Below, piece after piece: positions 24,139-35,762 of a DNA stretch of 64,000 nucleotides. This DNA is from Anopheles merus. Taxonomy: Eukaryota > Arthropoda > Insecta > Diptera > Culicidae. The DNA lies in NCBI RefSeq assembly GCF_017562075.2, contig NC_054083.1, forward strand, positions 46,059,269-46,123,268. Direction: 5' to 3'. A program made the position numbers and the translations under genes. Under the pieces are notes generated by a model that was not told where the DNA came from, did not search any database, and worked only from the letters and a program-made list of their open reading frames with translations. Position 1 is the first letter of the stretch. Every line of letters starts with the position of its first letter.

Positions 24139-26268
24139 CTGCAAATGGGTTTGCAATTATTTTAACCTATAATCTTAAACGTACGGAGCCGGGAGAAATG
24201 TTGTTGATTGGACGCGTGGCGCTTGGTGATGGAGGACCGTTCGGTTGGGCAAATGCATCTGTTGGATGATGTTGACGCAAGGACAGTGCATCTGAATTCG
24301 TTTAGTTGCACAATTTCCCAGTGATCTGTTTTCTGTAGAATTGACTTGAATGAAGTTCCTTAGATATGTGACCGATTTCAAGGGAAATCTGAACACATTA
24401 AAAGCAGAACCATATCGTTCGAATTTGAAAACATACGTCAAGTGACTTCCCGGAGCTTTGCTAGTAAAAAGGACTCTCTGGTGCGATAGTTCTTGGAACG
24501 GAAGAGACAGTGTTTTCGTCTTATCGGTTTTATTGGGAAATCAATTGCTTTCACAATGAATTTATTTCATTCCAAGTGCAATCGGGTTCTAGGTTGGTTT
24601 TGACTTGAGAAACGGTGCATATGCATTTGCAATTTGGTTCAATGTGTGTCTTAAAAATCGTATTTCAATGTTTTTTTTTATACGAAACCTTTAAAAAACA
24701 ATAAAAATGGTTCTATACTTTATCCAGTATTTCATTTAACAATAATCATTAGCATTGTATTATGATGTATTTCAATTGAAAAATCTGTTCATAAATTCGA
24801 TTTTACAGTTTCCATTGAAGTACACATCCAAGAAATTGCACTCCTCAATCAAACCAACCCCATTATGGGCCCCGGAATTTGCCAACAGGTACGCCAGGAA
24901 TCAATTGAATCTTTCCGCTCCCCCTGCCCAGCGATCATACGCACTTCATCACGATCATACACACTTCAAACTCATCGGCATTTCGGCGCACTCGACGCAT
25001 TCAATTGATGTGCGGCCGGGGCCCAAACGAGCCCGGCCATAAAATGCATTCCTTGATTGTTATTCCAAACAATTCAGTGGTACTTTTTTAATTTCCCTCT
25101 CGTCTCCCGCTCGTCCGTTCCCTTTTATGTCGTCATAACAAGGGACAGTAATAAACGACACATTGCATGTATGAAAAAAAAAGCGACAACGGTCAACACG
25201 GAAACATCCGAAACCAGTACCAGTCACGCGTTGTTCCTTAATTGCTTTATGCTCCGGACCGGTCATCTAGTGCGCGAACTGATTTTGTTTGTACTGTTGG
25301 CTGATTTTCAACCACCGACCGAGGGTGGGGCGGCCGTACTGTTGCTTGTGCTGGCGTTTCGCTTTTATTTGCCATTCGTGAAGCTTTTTTTTATTGGTAT
25401 GAATCACGGCACACAATCAAGCAGCACACTTTTAATCCACGCACACTTTTATTATCCCCACTAATTCCATTCCGCTCAAATTTGCTCGTTGTTATTTGAT
25501 ACGGTTTTGATTGATGTGATAAATAAAGCGGGATGCAAGCTGGGCTGACCAGCTCGGCCATCGGGGAATGGGGGTGCGGTAGTATGGGAATATTGGTTTA
25601 ATTAAATATTTGCATCCATTGGGGAAGATGATATGCGCTGAGCGGGAAAGTTTTGACCGATAAAACGGCGAAAAAAAAAGGATGCTGATTGTTTTACTTT
25701 TACTTTGGAAGCTCTAAAAAGGCTCTTTGTTTGCCAAAAATAGCATTGTGAGTATGTAAATTGGAAACTTATTGATAGAAACGGTAACGTTATTGATAGA
25801 AACGAATACTGGGAAAATGTTTGTTTTGCCTAGTTCTAATTGAATTGGACTCTAAATTCAAGTTCTTCCCTCTAACTTAATTTGATATTTTTTGTACATA
25901 AATAATGTTTTTTCCAAGAGTAGCTGCCTAGAGCCTGCTATAGACTCTATAATTACATCTTCAATAAACCAGAATATCATAGCTGAACACGAGCTGTTTC
26001 ACCTTCTGCAGGCATTGTTCAGCTACATAGTGCAATATGATTTATTGGGTCCGTTTAAGGCTCATGTTCCTAAGAACGTGTAAATCCTGTTTTTATTGGA
26101 GAAATTTAAATCCCACATTGATGTGTAATACATGAAAGCTATCAGCAGCATTAAAGAGACTCTCAGAGTAGTCCAATATCATAAGCAATATCGTTTTTAT
26201 TTTCTAGGAATGTGCCAAAAAGGCAGTAGGAATTATCAGCCATTGGGGCCCTTTCCGTTTGAAGTTCG

Positions 26269-26288
26269 CAGGCTGAAATTTCAGCCTG
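26269..26288. repeat. Perfect 20 bp palindrome
   Basis: CAGGCTGAAATTTCAGCCTG equals its own reverse complement. It lies just left of the MITE cluster. Its purpose is unknown. Confidence 0.85.
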
Positions 26289-26354
26289 TCAGCTGTTTGT
26301 ATTGTATAGCAGTTTTCAAGCAGCTATCTATGTGAGTACAATATACAGGTGGGC

Positions 26355-26597
26355 TTATCCCAAGGTGTATGAATTTAGAAGGCTGATTTTTATCGCTTCT
26401 ACTTCTGAATGATGATTTTAAGAGTGTTTTGTGTATTCGTCAAGCCTCTAGAAAGCTCGTTGGAGTAAAAGTTTTTACTAGTTCTGTCAAAAAGTGATGT
26501 TCAAAATTGGTTATAAAAATGCTATGAGACCACCTGGACTACATTCACTTTGATTCCAGATTCCACCACCTGATCTCTTTAATGCACCTTGGGATAA
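26355..26597. mobile_element. Second small inverted-repeat element
   Basis: TTATCCCAAGGTG at 26355-26367 is repeated in inverse orientation as CACCTTGGGATAA at 26585-26597. The similarity beyond these ~13 bases is weak. The span of about 243 bp and AT-rich filling fit an old MITE. The true ends may be slightly further out (an acaggtggg sequence precedes the left repeat). Confidence 0.5.
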
Positions 26598-26682
26598 ATG
26601 TAAACAACACCGTGTTTTCGAGCAGGTACTCGAATCTAACTCTAGCTTTGTGGCTAGAATAATCTAGACTGAAAATTGCAGG

Positions 26683-26764
26683 CTAGTTTTTTGTGTGGTT
26701 TTGTATGGAGTGTTTACATGATTTCAGCCTCCAACTGTCAAACTCCATACAAAAAACTAACTAG
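26683..26764. repeat. Imperfect hairpin repeat
   Basis: The arms ctagttttttgt...tgtatggag and ctccatacaaaaaacta pair across a loop of roughly 25 bases. It lies between the two MITE-like elements and may be a remnant of a third. Confidence 0.55.
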
Positions 26765-26792
26765 AATCGTGAAGGCCATTAGTTGCTTGAAA

Positions 26793-27256
26793 TACAGGGT
26801 TTCAAGAATTATACAGACATGTTCAGGCGAGTTGTAGTTTTGTTCAGGCATAAAATAGACTCTTTCAGCGAGATATCGAATTGTTCGAAAGTAGGCGTTG
26901 ACATGTTCGGTTATACTGTAGAGCTGTCACTTCCGTACACCTTGGACTGCAGTTTGGATCATTCTCATCAGAAGGTAAACAAACGGTTTTCGAAAAAAAA
27001 AATGTTTGTTTCAACTAATTCATGTATTGAACAGCTGGAGGAATGATTGTTTGCTACTTTTAGGACACTTAAGAATGAAAAATTGAATGCTGCGGTACAG
27101 GGTGTAAACAAAACAAATGACAGCACTACAGAATCGCTGAACATGTCAACGCCTACTTTCGAACAATTCGATATCTCGCTAAAAGAGTCTATTATATGCC
27201 TGAACAATACTACAACTCGCCTGAACATGTCAATATAATCCTCGAAAACCCCTGTA
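26793..27256. mobile_element. MITE-like element with ~150 bp inverted arms
   Basis: The left arm (26793 to about 26940) and right arm (about 27106 to 27256) are inverted copies. Shared blocks include gacatgttcaggcgagttg, gcgagatatcgaattgttcg and aaagtaggcgttgacatgtt. Both tips read tacaggg(g)tttc, so a TA duplication flanking a CAGGG terminus is likely. The arms enclose about 165 bp without coding capacity. This is a non-autonomous DNA transposon; TA targets suggest the Tc1/mariner class or a similar one, but the family is not identified. It lies in the intron between the first and second cassette exons. Confidence 0.8.
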
Positions 27257-27787
27257 AGAGTTAGTAATGAAAAGTATGAAAAGTAATTTTCATAGACCAA
27301 TATTAGAGATTGGGCAAGAAGAACCAAACAAATACGGAAAACTCTTTTGCAGAAATGATGAGAGTTGTTAGGCAAAATTTTGAATTATCCTGGCCATATC
27401 CGTATCACCCATGTGTATAGCAAAGTTCCATTTGAAATGCATAAACCCTCTTAATCATAATAAAGCTCAACCTCCCTCCTTATAACCTGCCGACCTGTTA
27501 TTTATGCTCCAAAAACACCCCAAAAAGTGCCTTAGCAACAGGCACAACTTTCAAGCTAAATCATCTCCAGAAATCTCCTCCCGAATCTGAATCCGAATGC
27601 GAGCGGACAATCGTTTGCCAGATGAAAATAAGCTTTTCGCCCCAAATCCCGGTACCTCCAAAAGCCAACCACTCCACTCCAACCAACCAACCAACGGTTC
27701 CAATCACTTTCTTCGATCGGATCGCTTTCGCGCAATCGAAACCAAACGCATAACGCGACTCCCGGCTAGGCTAGGAAAGATAATTAC

Positions 27788-27835
27788 CACTTGTAGAGCA
27801 ATCCCTTCCGGTGTCATCCGGCGTAGTGTTCGTAG

Positions 27836-27882
<47 letters not shown>

Positions 27883-30289
27883 TTTACATTCGTACTACGG
27901 CACACCTCCGGTAGCTCATCGTCCTGCTCCTCCTCCTCCTCCTCGGCCGTCGCGGTCATATCGCCCGCAGCACAGTCGCACGGGTACGGTGGCGGTGGGG
28001 GAAATTCGAAAATCTCATTAATTTTTACGCTCGAACCGGAACGTCCCGAGCGTGCCCGGGGTCGCCAGGGGACGGACGGTGCCAGCGGTTCTTCTGCCAG
28101 CGGGTACGGTGGCAGCGGTGGGGATGGAGTCACATAACGGTAAGCCGATGGTGGTGGCGCCGGTCCCTCCGCCGGAAGTTGCCCATTGTCGGAGGACGAT
28201 GCTTCACGGCGATAATGACTCCGAACGCTTTTATTATCATAATTACAGTCGAGCTGGTAGTTCTCGTGCTGTTCTGCTCCTGCTGCCGCTGCTGCTGCTG
28301 CTGCTACTGGCCAGAACCTTTGAAGGTTATCATTAGCGTGCTCGTTGTACGCTGTGGTGCTGGTGGTGCTGGTGGTCCCGTACGCAACATGTGTCTCCCG
28401 GGCGAGCTGGCCACTCGCACCGTGACGCTCGCCGGGCCCGACCGACGCAGCGCGGTGATGATAGGCATCGGCTAACCCAACTCCGCCAGGCTCGCCCGGT
28501 GACATTCGCTGACAGACGACCGGATCCCTTGGAGATGGCCACCGTTGCTGCTGCTGCTGCTGCTGCTGGTGATAAATTTGATTTGAATTTAAATTAATCC
28601 AATTACGATTTGGCTGATTTGATACATTTAATGCTGACGAATGCGACTGGCATCGGTTTTCGGTGATCTGACGCTCGTCCAACGGTTGCGGTGTTGATCC
28701 GGTGTCGAGTGGACCGTCGCCCTCCACCGCCATTACCGCCCGCTCGTCGGCCGTGTCTGTAATTAGTTTTTCATTGTAATTATGAAACTCGCCGACCGAC
28801 GGCCAACACCGGTGGTAACCGGTGCAGTTGACGTTACTGTCAAATTTGTGGTCTTGCTGTCGTTCGATTGGTGTGCTGAGGGGGGTGATGGCGGTCACTG
28901 GGAAGCAGGGCGGCACGGTGGAACCGGGTTGGCCCGTTGGTGCGTCCGGTGAGCTCCAGTTGCTGGCAGCCGGAAAACGTACCGTTGACGGGTCCGCCTG
29001 TTTGTCGAAGTAATTAGTGGTCAGCTGATCGGCCCCGATAGATACCGCCGTCTCCGCCGCGGGAGAGACACACGTCACCGACGGTGTGGCGCTGGCAGCG
29101 ATGGAGTAACTTTGTTTCGGCGGTTTCCCCTGCCCGCTGGTGCACGGCGACGGTTCGTGACGTCGATCAATATTTAAATTCCAGCCCGTATTTGAATTTA
29201 AATTGAATTCGTGATTCGGCTCAACCGCATCGGCCTGCTGCTGGTCGATTGTCTCGATGCAGCTAACGTCCGTCACGGTCGGGTGGCGTTGCAGTGCGCT
29301 TCTCGGTGTGGTCCGGCCACCGGTGGAGGGTTTCCACTTTAACGGGGGCTTCGATTCGATGCCGTCTTGCAGCAGGGTAGCTGGTGGTGGTGGCGGCTGC
29401 GCAGGTCTCTCGACGCATCCCTGCACCGAGTGGCTGCGCTCGTGCAGCTGCATCTTCCCACCGTGAGATGGCGTGGTGCTGCGACGACCGGGCGATTCGA
29501 GGCGACGATGATGCGGCTGCTGTTGATGCTGCTGCTGCTGTTCGGGTGTAATTGGTGTGTCTTGGAACAAGCGAAGCATAGCTTCCAGCACACCGCTCGC
29601 TATCTTATCCATCGGCAGGTAGTACCGTCTCGGCGGCGGTTCAGGTGGATGCACTTCCTTCCGTGGCTGACAATCACCACCGTTCTGTGCCGGCACACAA
29701 TTGCCATGCACGGCCGGCCAATCGGTGTCCCGGGACGTTGCCGGCAGCATCCCAGAGCTCTCGCTGTCATCATCTCGCAAAGCCGTACGATTAGCGTGCT
29801 GCCCGGCGGAAGTGTGACACGGAGCGTTCACCTGCGTCGTCGTCGTCGTCGTCGTACTAGCACTTCCGTAAACATGATTATCATTTTTATCCTCTCGCTG
29901 GTGGCCCGCGGGAGCCGCAGGCGGTGTAGAGCGAGGCCGTTGCCCCCAGTCCGTCAGCACGACGTTCTCCCGGTCGTACAGTGTGCGGAGCGGGTCAATT
30001 TTGTGCTGCCGGCGGATGCGCTCGTCAAAGTGGATGCTGTCGTGGCTACCGTACCGGCGGCTGTCGATTGCAAACTCACCCTGATCTGCGTCCGGCAGCG
30101 CATCGGTCACGGCCGATGGGGAGGGATGGCCGGTGCCCGGTGACCGCGGAGGCCAGAAGCTGTCACACGACCGGTGGCGTCGTTGCAGCGGGCGACGATT
30201 AATCTTGAGCACGGTTTCACGGTCGATGGACGGGGCCGCTTCGTGCGCCCTTCGTACTGGCTGTCTCGAGCGGCTCTGACGTCCAACGG
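27788..30289 (-). CDS. Zasp66: Giant phase-1 cassette exon of Zasp-like gene (833 codons)
   Basis: This 2,502-base exon is open throughout. It begins after the acceptor gggcaccaacag with two bases that complete an Ala codon, and ends AGT G|gtaatt, both phase 1. I recognise no folded domain. Landmarks by exon codon: a basic/aromatic block at 1-105 (VLKINRRPL, DERIRRQHKIDP), poly-Thr near 145-152, a probable amphipathic helix MDKIASGVLEAMLRLFQDTP at 226-245, Gln/His runs near 250, EFNLNSNTGWNLNID at 360-374, NWINLNSNQIYH followed by poly-Q near 562-582, poly-Ala near 660, SH3-ligand-like PSPPLPPYP near 721 and FEFPPPPPYP near 761, poly-Glu near 782 and a longer poly-Ala near 803-816. The overall composition (Pro, Ser, Gln, Thr) predicts a disordered region, perhaps an elastic or scaffolding insert between the ZM region and the C-terminus. 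It fits this gene by strand and phase, but its inclusion is not proven. Confidence 0.75.
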
Positions 30290-33200
30290 CTGTTGGTGCC
30301 CGGCGGGAGGGGAGAAGAAGCCAATCGGGGATAGGGAACGAGAGCGATAATAATGTAATATATAATTAATAAAAATTCGTTCGCATTGCCCGACGAAAAA
30401 AGGGACTTAAAACAAGAAAAAAAGTACAAAAAGTCTAACACATACCGGTTGGAAATGGCGAACACAAATACCCTTACACAAACGCGTGATAACTGCACTA
30501 AAACACTAAAACAAGGCACTCAAAACATTTGTCTTTAAATACACACACACCACACTTTCACACATGCTGGAGTGATTTATCGTACAGTTTATTAACACCC
30601 TTATCCTTACAATCGTATCGTATGGTGACAAATGGGAGAGGTATAAACAATGAAACAACGATCCGAATCGGCACACACACACAATTAGAACTCGCCATTA
30701 CTTTACAATGTGTTAAAACGCTGTTCACACAGTTAGGCAGTGTGTAATTAATTCCCATCTGCCCGTACACACGCAAGGGGATTTTGCAATAAAAGTTGTT
30801 AAATTGTCCAGAAAATCCTCTCCAAATGAGCAATTAACGATCCACGAACATTCCACCCCTGCCTGCCAGCGCCACGCAGTGCATGGAGGTAGGTTTGGCG
30901 GGGGATTTGGGTATAGAATCACTCTCTGATAAAAACACAAAAATTCTCCCACCGGAGTTCACATACGGCTGCACCGATGCGCACGTATTGGTGCTTTCAA
31001 ATGCACTCAAAGCAGCGTTCTACTGTGAGCGACGCCTACTCGATTATCGCGCCACATTGCAACAGCGCATCCGCCCGCTACTTCCCGTTGGCTTGTGCTG
31101 ACTTTTTCCCCGCGAGCTTTTTGCCGTAATTAATCGCCCAAGATGGGATGTGGGTGGGAGGGGGGGGGGGAAGGGGTTAGTTGCCAATTTCGCCCGAAAG
31201 GTTTTGTCTCATTGACCCAGTTTGCCGGTAGGTTTGCCAGTTGGGGTGAGCAATGAGCAATGATGATTGATTGAAGTGAACGCATTCGGGTGGATTTGAA
31301 GTTTGAGATATTTTTTTGAGGATTTTTGGGTAAAGTTTTTGTTCCGTATTGTAGCACAAATATAAGCCTTAATGTATTTACTCATTCAATCTCCAAAAAT
31401 AGCAAACAATCGAATTAATGTCTCGATTGCGATTTTCCCCTTAAAATAAATCCCTCGCCTGGCAGAAGCGGAAAAGCAATTCCACAGTGATACAGAAAAT
31501 AAAATTCCAATCACATTTATCGTTCCACGTTTTCCTCCACTTGTACCTCATTTTCCATCCCCCACAACACTGGAACATTCTGTTGCCCGCGACCCGTCGG
31601 CGATCGATCGTGATAATCGATTTGATTAAACGGCCTCTGTTAAAGTTCGTGCGATTCGCTTCCGTTCGATTCGTTGGGCAATCTTCTCTTTTTTCCAACC
31701 CATTTCCACCATTTCGCTTCACGCGCACAGCAGTACAGAAGCTACAGGGGCCCGCGCAAGTAATTAACAAGTGTTGTACCAATTTCACGCATCATCATCA
31801 GCAGCAGCAGCAGCAGTATCATTCTCCTGCCTTATCCAGCACCAGCAACCGATGTTACACGGTGCGAGATAAACCGAATTGGCGCTTGGTCAGCGAGCAA
31901 ACAAGGAGGGAGTGTAAAAATCCCGTGCGCCCGAAATGATGCTGCAAACTCGGGGATGTGTTTCGTGCTGTGCTGTCCTGTTTGCTTAACAGTTCTGTAA
32001 TGGGGGGGTGCGATTGAAGGTATGTTTGGTTTCATGTTTTTGATTAAACTTCGTACTGTCTGGTTTCTTCCGACGCTCGAAGAGTGCACTGTCAATTACA
32101 TTTGGTATGATAATTTTGTTTTATTAATGATTAAATGTCACAAGATGGGCAAAGTTTTGACAAGGCTTGTCCCCAACTTGTTTTTTCTCTCATAATTATA
32201 ATGGTCGTTTCGTTTAAAACTGCACACGAAAAAGCCCTTTTTTACAAGGCAAAGAATCAAAAAGCATCATCGATAATGCATCTCGCTTGGCCGGGTCCAC
32301 TTGTAAAGCCAATCCACTTGTAATGGATTATGAGTAGGTAGCTCGGAGTGTTTCATAATTATCATTTTCTACCCCTTTTTCTGCTCTTTTTCCCGGTATG
32401 TTTCTTGCTCTTTCTCTCTTACTTACTCTCTCTCTGTTTCTTTCGCTTATTCTCTGTCTGACCTCATTTGCTGCGATTAATGCCGAAACAAGAATTGACT
32501 CCAGCTTATCAGCACGTGCCTATCGCCATCCGCACGCGGATTGCCGGCACGATCTGATTTCCTTTCATTCTAATTACATTTTTCATTGCATCGCAATGCT
32601 CGGTTTCTTACGGTACGGATATGGATTATGGGTTTGTCTGGAAAAAATGGTTTTGTTTTTCTTCTTCAACACCACCGCGGTAGGATTGAACCAGGCGTAG
32701 GCTGTGCCAGTCGCGAAGCAATTAAAATAAAATGCTGCTAATCGTGGCGCTGGCAGGAACGAAGCACAAAACAACACAACGCAAAAAAAAAAAATTGCGC
32801 AAATAAGAGTCCCTCCCCGCGTCAGCGATCGTTACGGCGATTTGCTTTCTGGCATAAATAATTAAAGGGGTTTAATAAGGTTCAATGGAGTGAACCTTTT
32901 TTTTTTTTTTGCTTACCCATTTTTCCACTTTGGTTTTGTTTTCGGGCTGCCTGTGTAACACCGCGCGACTGTGGAACGGTTCAGCGCGTATCGCTTATCA
33001 AAACGGTGGCGTTTTAATGGTTCAACGCCTCGTACACCGAGCGATCGAGTGTTTGGGCGGAAAAGCGTTCGAGAGTGGCTGGGAGTTTACGTTTTTGCCG
33101 CGTTCATTTGCTTTCATTGCCTACTTTTGCTAATGAATCGCGCGGCATTGCTATGCGGAAGGGCCACTGGCACTTAAGCAGAAGCATGCATACATTAGCG

Positions 33201-35658
33201 TGGCATTGTTTGTAGCCGTCTTTTTCCACGGGAGAGGAGAGATCGTCCCGTTTGTCGCTTGCATGATAAGGCAAAGTGTGCGAAAAGAAAAGTTTGAAAT
33301 TTTCGCTAAAAAACTGAAAACAAAAACCACCATATTTCTCGCACCCGATTGACACATTTTCGATGGTACGGCGTGTCATCCCGCACTCGGGTGACCAACT
33401 TTTTGACGCCCCAATAGCTGAAGCTTCAGCCCGAACAACTAGCCCGTATACATATCCACTTGTCGCTTTATCTATTTTTCTATCAAAGTCAAAGTCAGAG
33501 AAGCGGAGAGTGCCTGCAAAATCCATCAATCAATAATACCCGACCGGACCGGTTGATGGGTAGGCGGAAATCACTCAGAAACGCCCATCCGTCAGTCTCC
33601 GTGGTGTACCGGGAACGCTCAGTGTACCGAGAATGCTGCGGTACACTGGCCAACGGGGTCCTTTCCAGAGGGAGCGAGCCACCTAAAACCACCGGAACTT
33701 TAATCAATATCACAAACAATCGAGTAACTGTCAATTGCCGGGTTGCCCGATCCTTCGTCAAACTCTGCTGCTAGATGGAATGGCTGGGGAGACGTTGGCA
33801 CATTGGGACATTGACTTTCGTGTGTAGTACATTGAGAACTGCCGCTGAATACCCATGTCAGTGAAAAAAAGAATGTTGCCAGAGTTGCTGAAGTTAAGGA
33901 AACTGTTGTTTAAAGTGTTTGTTGAAACAGTTCCCCAGTTCAAAAGCGTTGTAATATGTTGGAGTTATGATCACGTTCAAGAATTGGAGTCACATTCAGG
34001 GTTCTGCTCGGGTCAGGTGGAGTACAATTTGTATCCCATTTCAAGGACAATGACAATGATTCCATTTCAGCGTTAAACGAATCGTATGATATTCAATTTT
34101 CCACCAATGCCTCCATCTGACGTGGGCGTGCAATTACAGCTGATGGTCATCGACGTTGATCGAAAGTGATTGAGGCTACCGAAAACGCGCTTACAGTCGG
34201 TTGAAAACGCTACCGAAAACCACATCATACATCGAATGCATCATACGGTGCGGTTGTTTCTAATCACTCTTTCTCTTCCGTTCACACTGCTGTCCCTGTC
34301 TCGTACCTTTCCACCCTGGGGACGTAACAGTGCGAAATCAATCAACGGTCTGTACATTGCAGGCGACGACACTTAAGCCTCTGTTCTGCTGCCGAGGCTG
34401 CTGCTGTTCTGTCTCTCTGTCTGTCTGACTGTTGGCTTTGACCGTTTGCAAGGGCGGCTGTTAAGCAGACGCTTTGCAGCACGCACCACACTGTGGTGGA
34501 TCTCACCTACACATGCACGGAAACGCTTATTGATTGAACTGCCTTGTGGCGGGCAGGGCTTGGAACCAAGGACCGAAGGGGATTGAAAGTTTCCCGCCTC
34601 TCAACCAACTTGATGTGAACCATTTGGCAAAACCGGCGGCGCAAATGAGAACGAGACGCAACCATTCCGCCAGTTTTCGAGAAGATGCTCTACCGGGGAA
34701 GAACCACACGGTGGTGGTGTCCGCTTGCATCCTTCGCAGCAGATTAGAAGCCATGGCCCTTTCGATGTGTAGCCGGAACCGAATACAGCAATACAGACGC
34801 CTAGCGACGGCACTGCTAGCCGGCTGCCAGCAGCCCTCAAGGCAGGTATCCAATTACCGTCAATTAAACGCGAGATAAGATAACGAGCATCGTATCTCGG
34901 CCGCGCGGTACTTTACCGGCTGGTGGTTCTGGCCCCAAACTCCCCCAGAAAACCCGGATGGGTTTCCGATAACGCGGACGCAATTGAGCTTTCCTCGTAC
35001 GGTGCCGGAGCTTGCACTGGGGCTGATCGGATTGAGCGATTTCGAACGGAAAGTTATTTAAAACTGTCCGGCGGACGGGCGTCTAATCAGTCCTTAGTGT
35101 GAAGGAGCGACACACAAGCGAAACGCGTAGGGGGAAAAGATGCTTTCCCGCCGTAAGATGTAGCAGCTGAACGATCTTTCCTAAAATGAGCATCGGTACA
35201 TCGGTGGCGCTTGGCAACGGGGCAAAAAGGAGCAAGTCGGACAGATTGAGTTATGTTAATTGATGGTGCGCAGGTCGGACATTGGTATCCACCTTTGGCC
35301 GGACAGCTAGCCGGATCGATAGCCCAGTGATAGCCGCGATTCGCCGTACGGAAGTGATCGCGATGCACACAGTAAGTAACAGCCAATTAGTGATTTGAAA
35401 AGGGGGTTGGAAAATTGTATTAGAGTGTGACAGAGCCGAGACAGACGCTGTCGCTGGCGCTGGCATGTATGAGCCACGATAAACGAGCACTTATTTACAG
35501 ACACGCACACACACACACACACACACGCCAGGGCCAGATCGTAGTGATTCTTTCGTGGGAATCGGTCACATGATAGACGTCTTTTTAGAAAATTAGTGAG
35601 GTTGTCACTTGTTGCAACTTTGTCGGTAGGACGGAGTCGATTTAGGACAGCTACTTAC
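30290..35658 (-). other. Intron between the second ZM exon and the first cassette exon
   Basis: 5.4 kb. It carries a C-rich tract before the acceptor at 30290, a short CA repeat near 30541, and a G run at about 31162. No coding exon or RNA gene was recognised. Confidence 0.65.
35503..35526 (+). repeat. CA microsatellite downstream of the second ZM exon
   Basis: About 12 CA units, starting roughly 130 bases inside the intron past the donor at 35658; read as UG repeats in the transcript. Confidence 0.85.
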
Positions 35659-35762
35659 CGGTGCCGCGCGACTTTTCGCGTTCCTCCTCCTCGAGCGCAG
35701 CGAGCACGGCCGATTTGGCCAGGCTCGGCGGCTTGGTCGTCGATGGGTCATCAAAGTCGATT
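35659..35762 (-). CDS. Zasp66: Zasp ZM/DUF4749 exon, second half
   Basis: A 104-base exon: one base completes the Gly codon from the upstream exon, then 34 codons, then one base (phase 1). It reads IDFDDPSTTKPPSLAKSAVL and continues into an acidic/basic stretch AALEEEEREKSRGT. The pattern of a short acidic linker, SLAKSAVL and a charged helix is what follows the ZM core in Zasp and PDLIM proteins, and the helix probably completes the alpha-actinin binding region (family knowledge plus inference). The acceptor caccctccag and the donor G|gtaagtag are both good. The phase 1 end is the hub of this gene: it can join in frame to the large exons below it or directly to the Gln-rich exon at 1446, giving RGTG-LKRVAWPPP. 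Confidence 0.85.

Larger units (their letters stand above)
24139..27787 (-). other. Intron between the first and second cassette exons
   Basis: 3.6 kb, AT-rich. It contains the palindrome and MITE cluster at 26.27-27.26 kb. I see no further exon. Confidence 0.65.

Noticed and set aside
29367..30143. 258-codon plus-strand frame
   Set aside because: Antisense shadow of the 833-codon minus-strand exon in GC-rich DNA.
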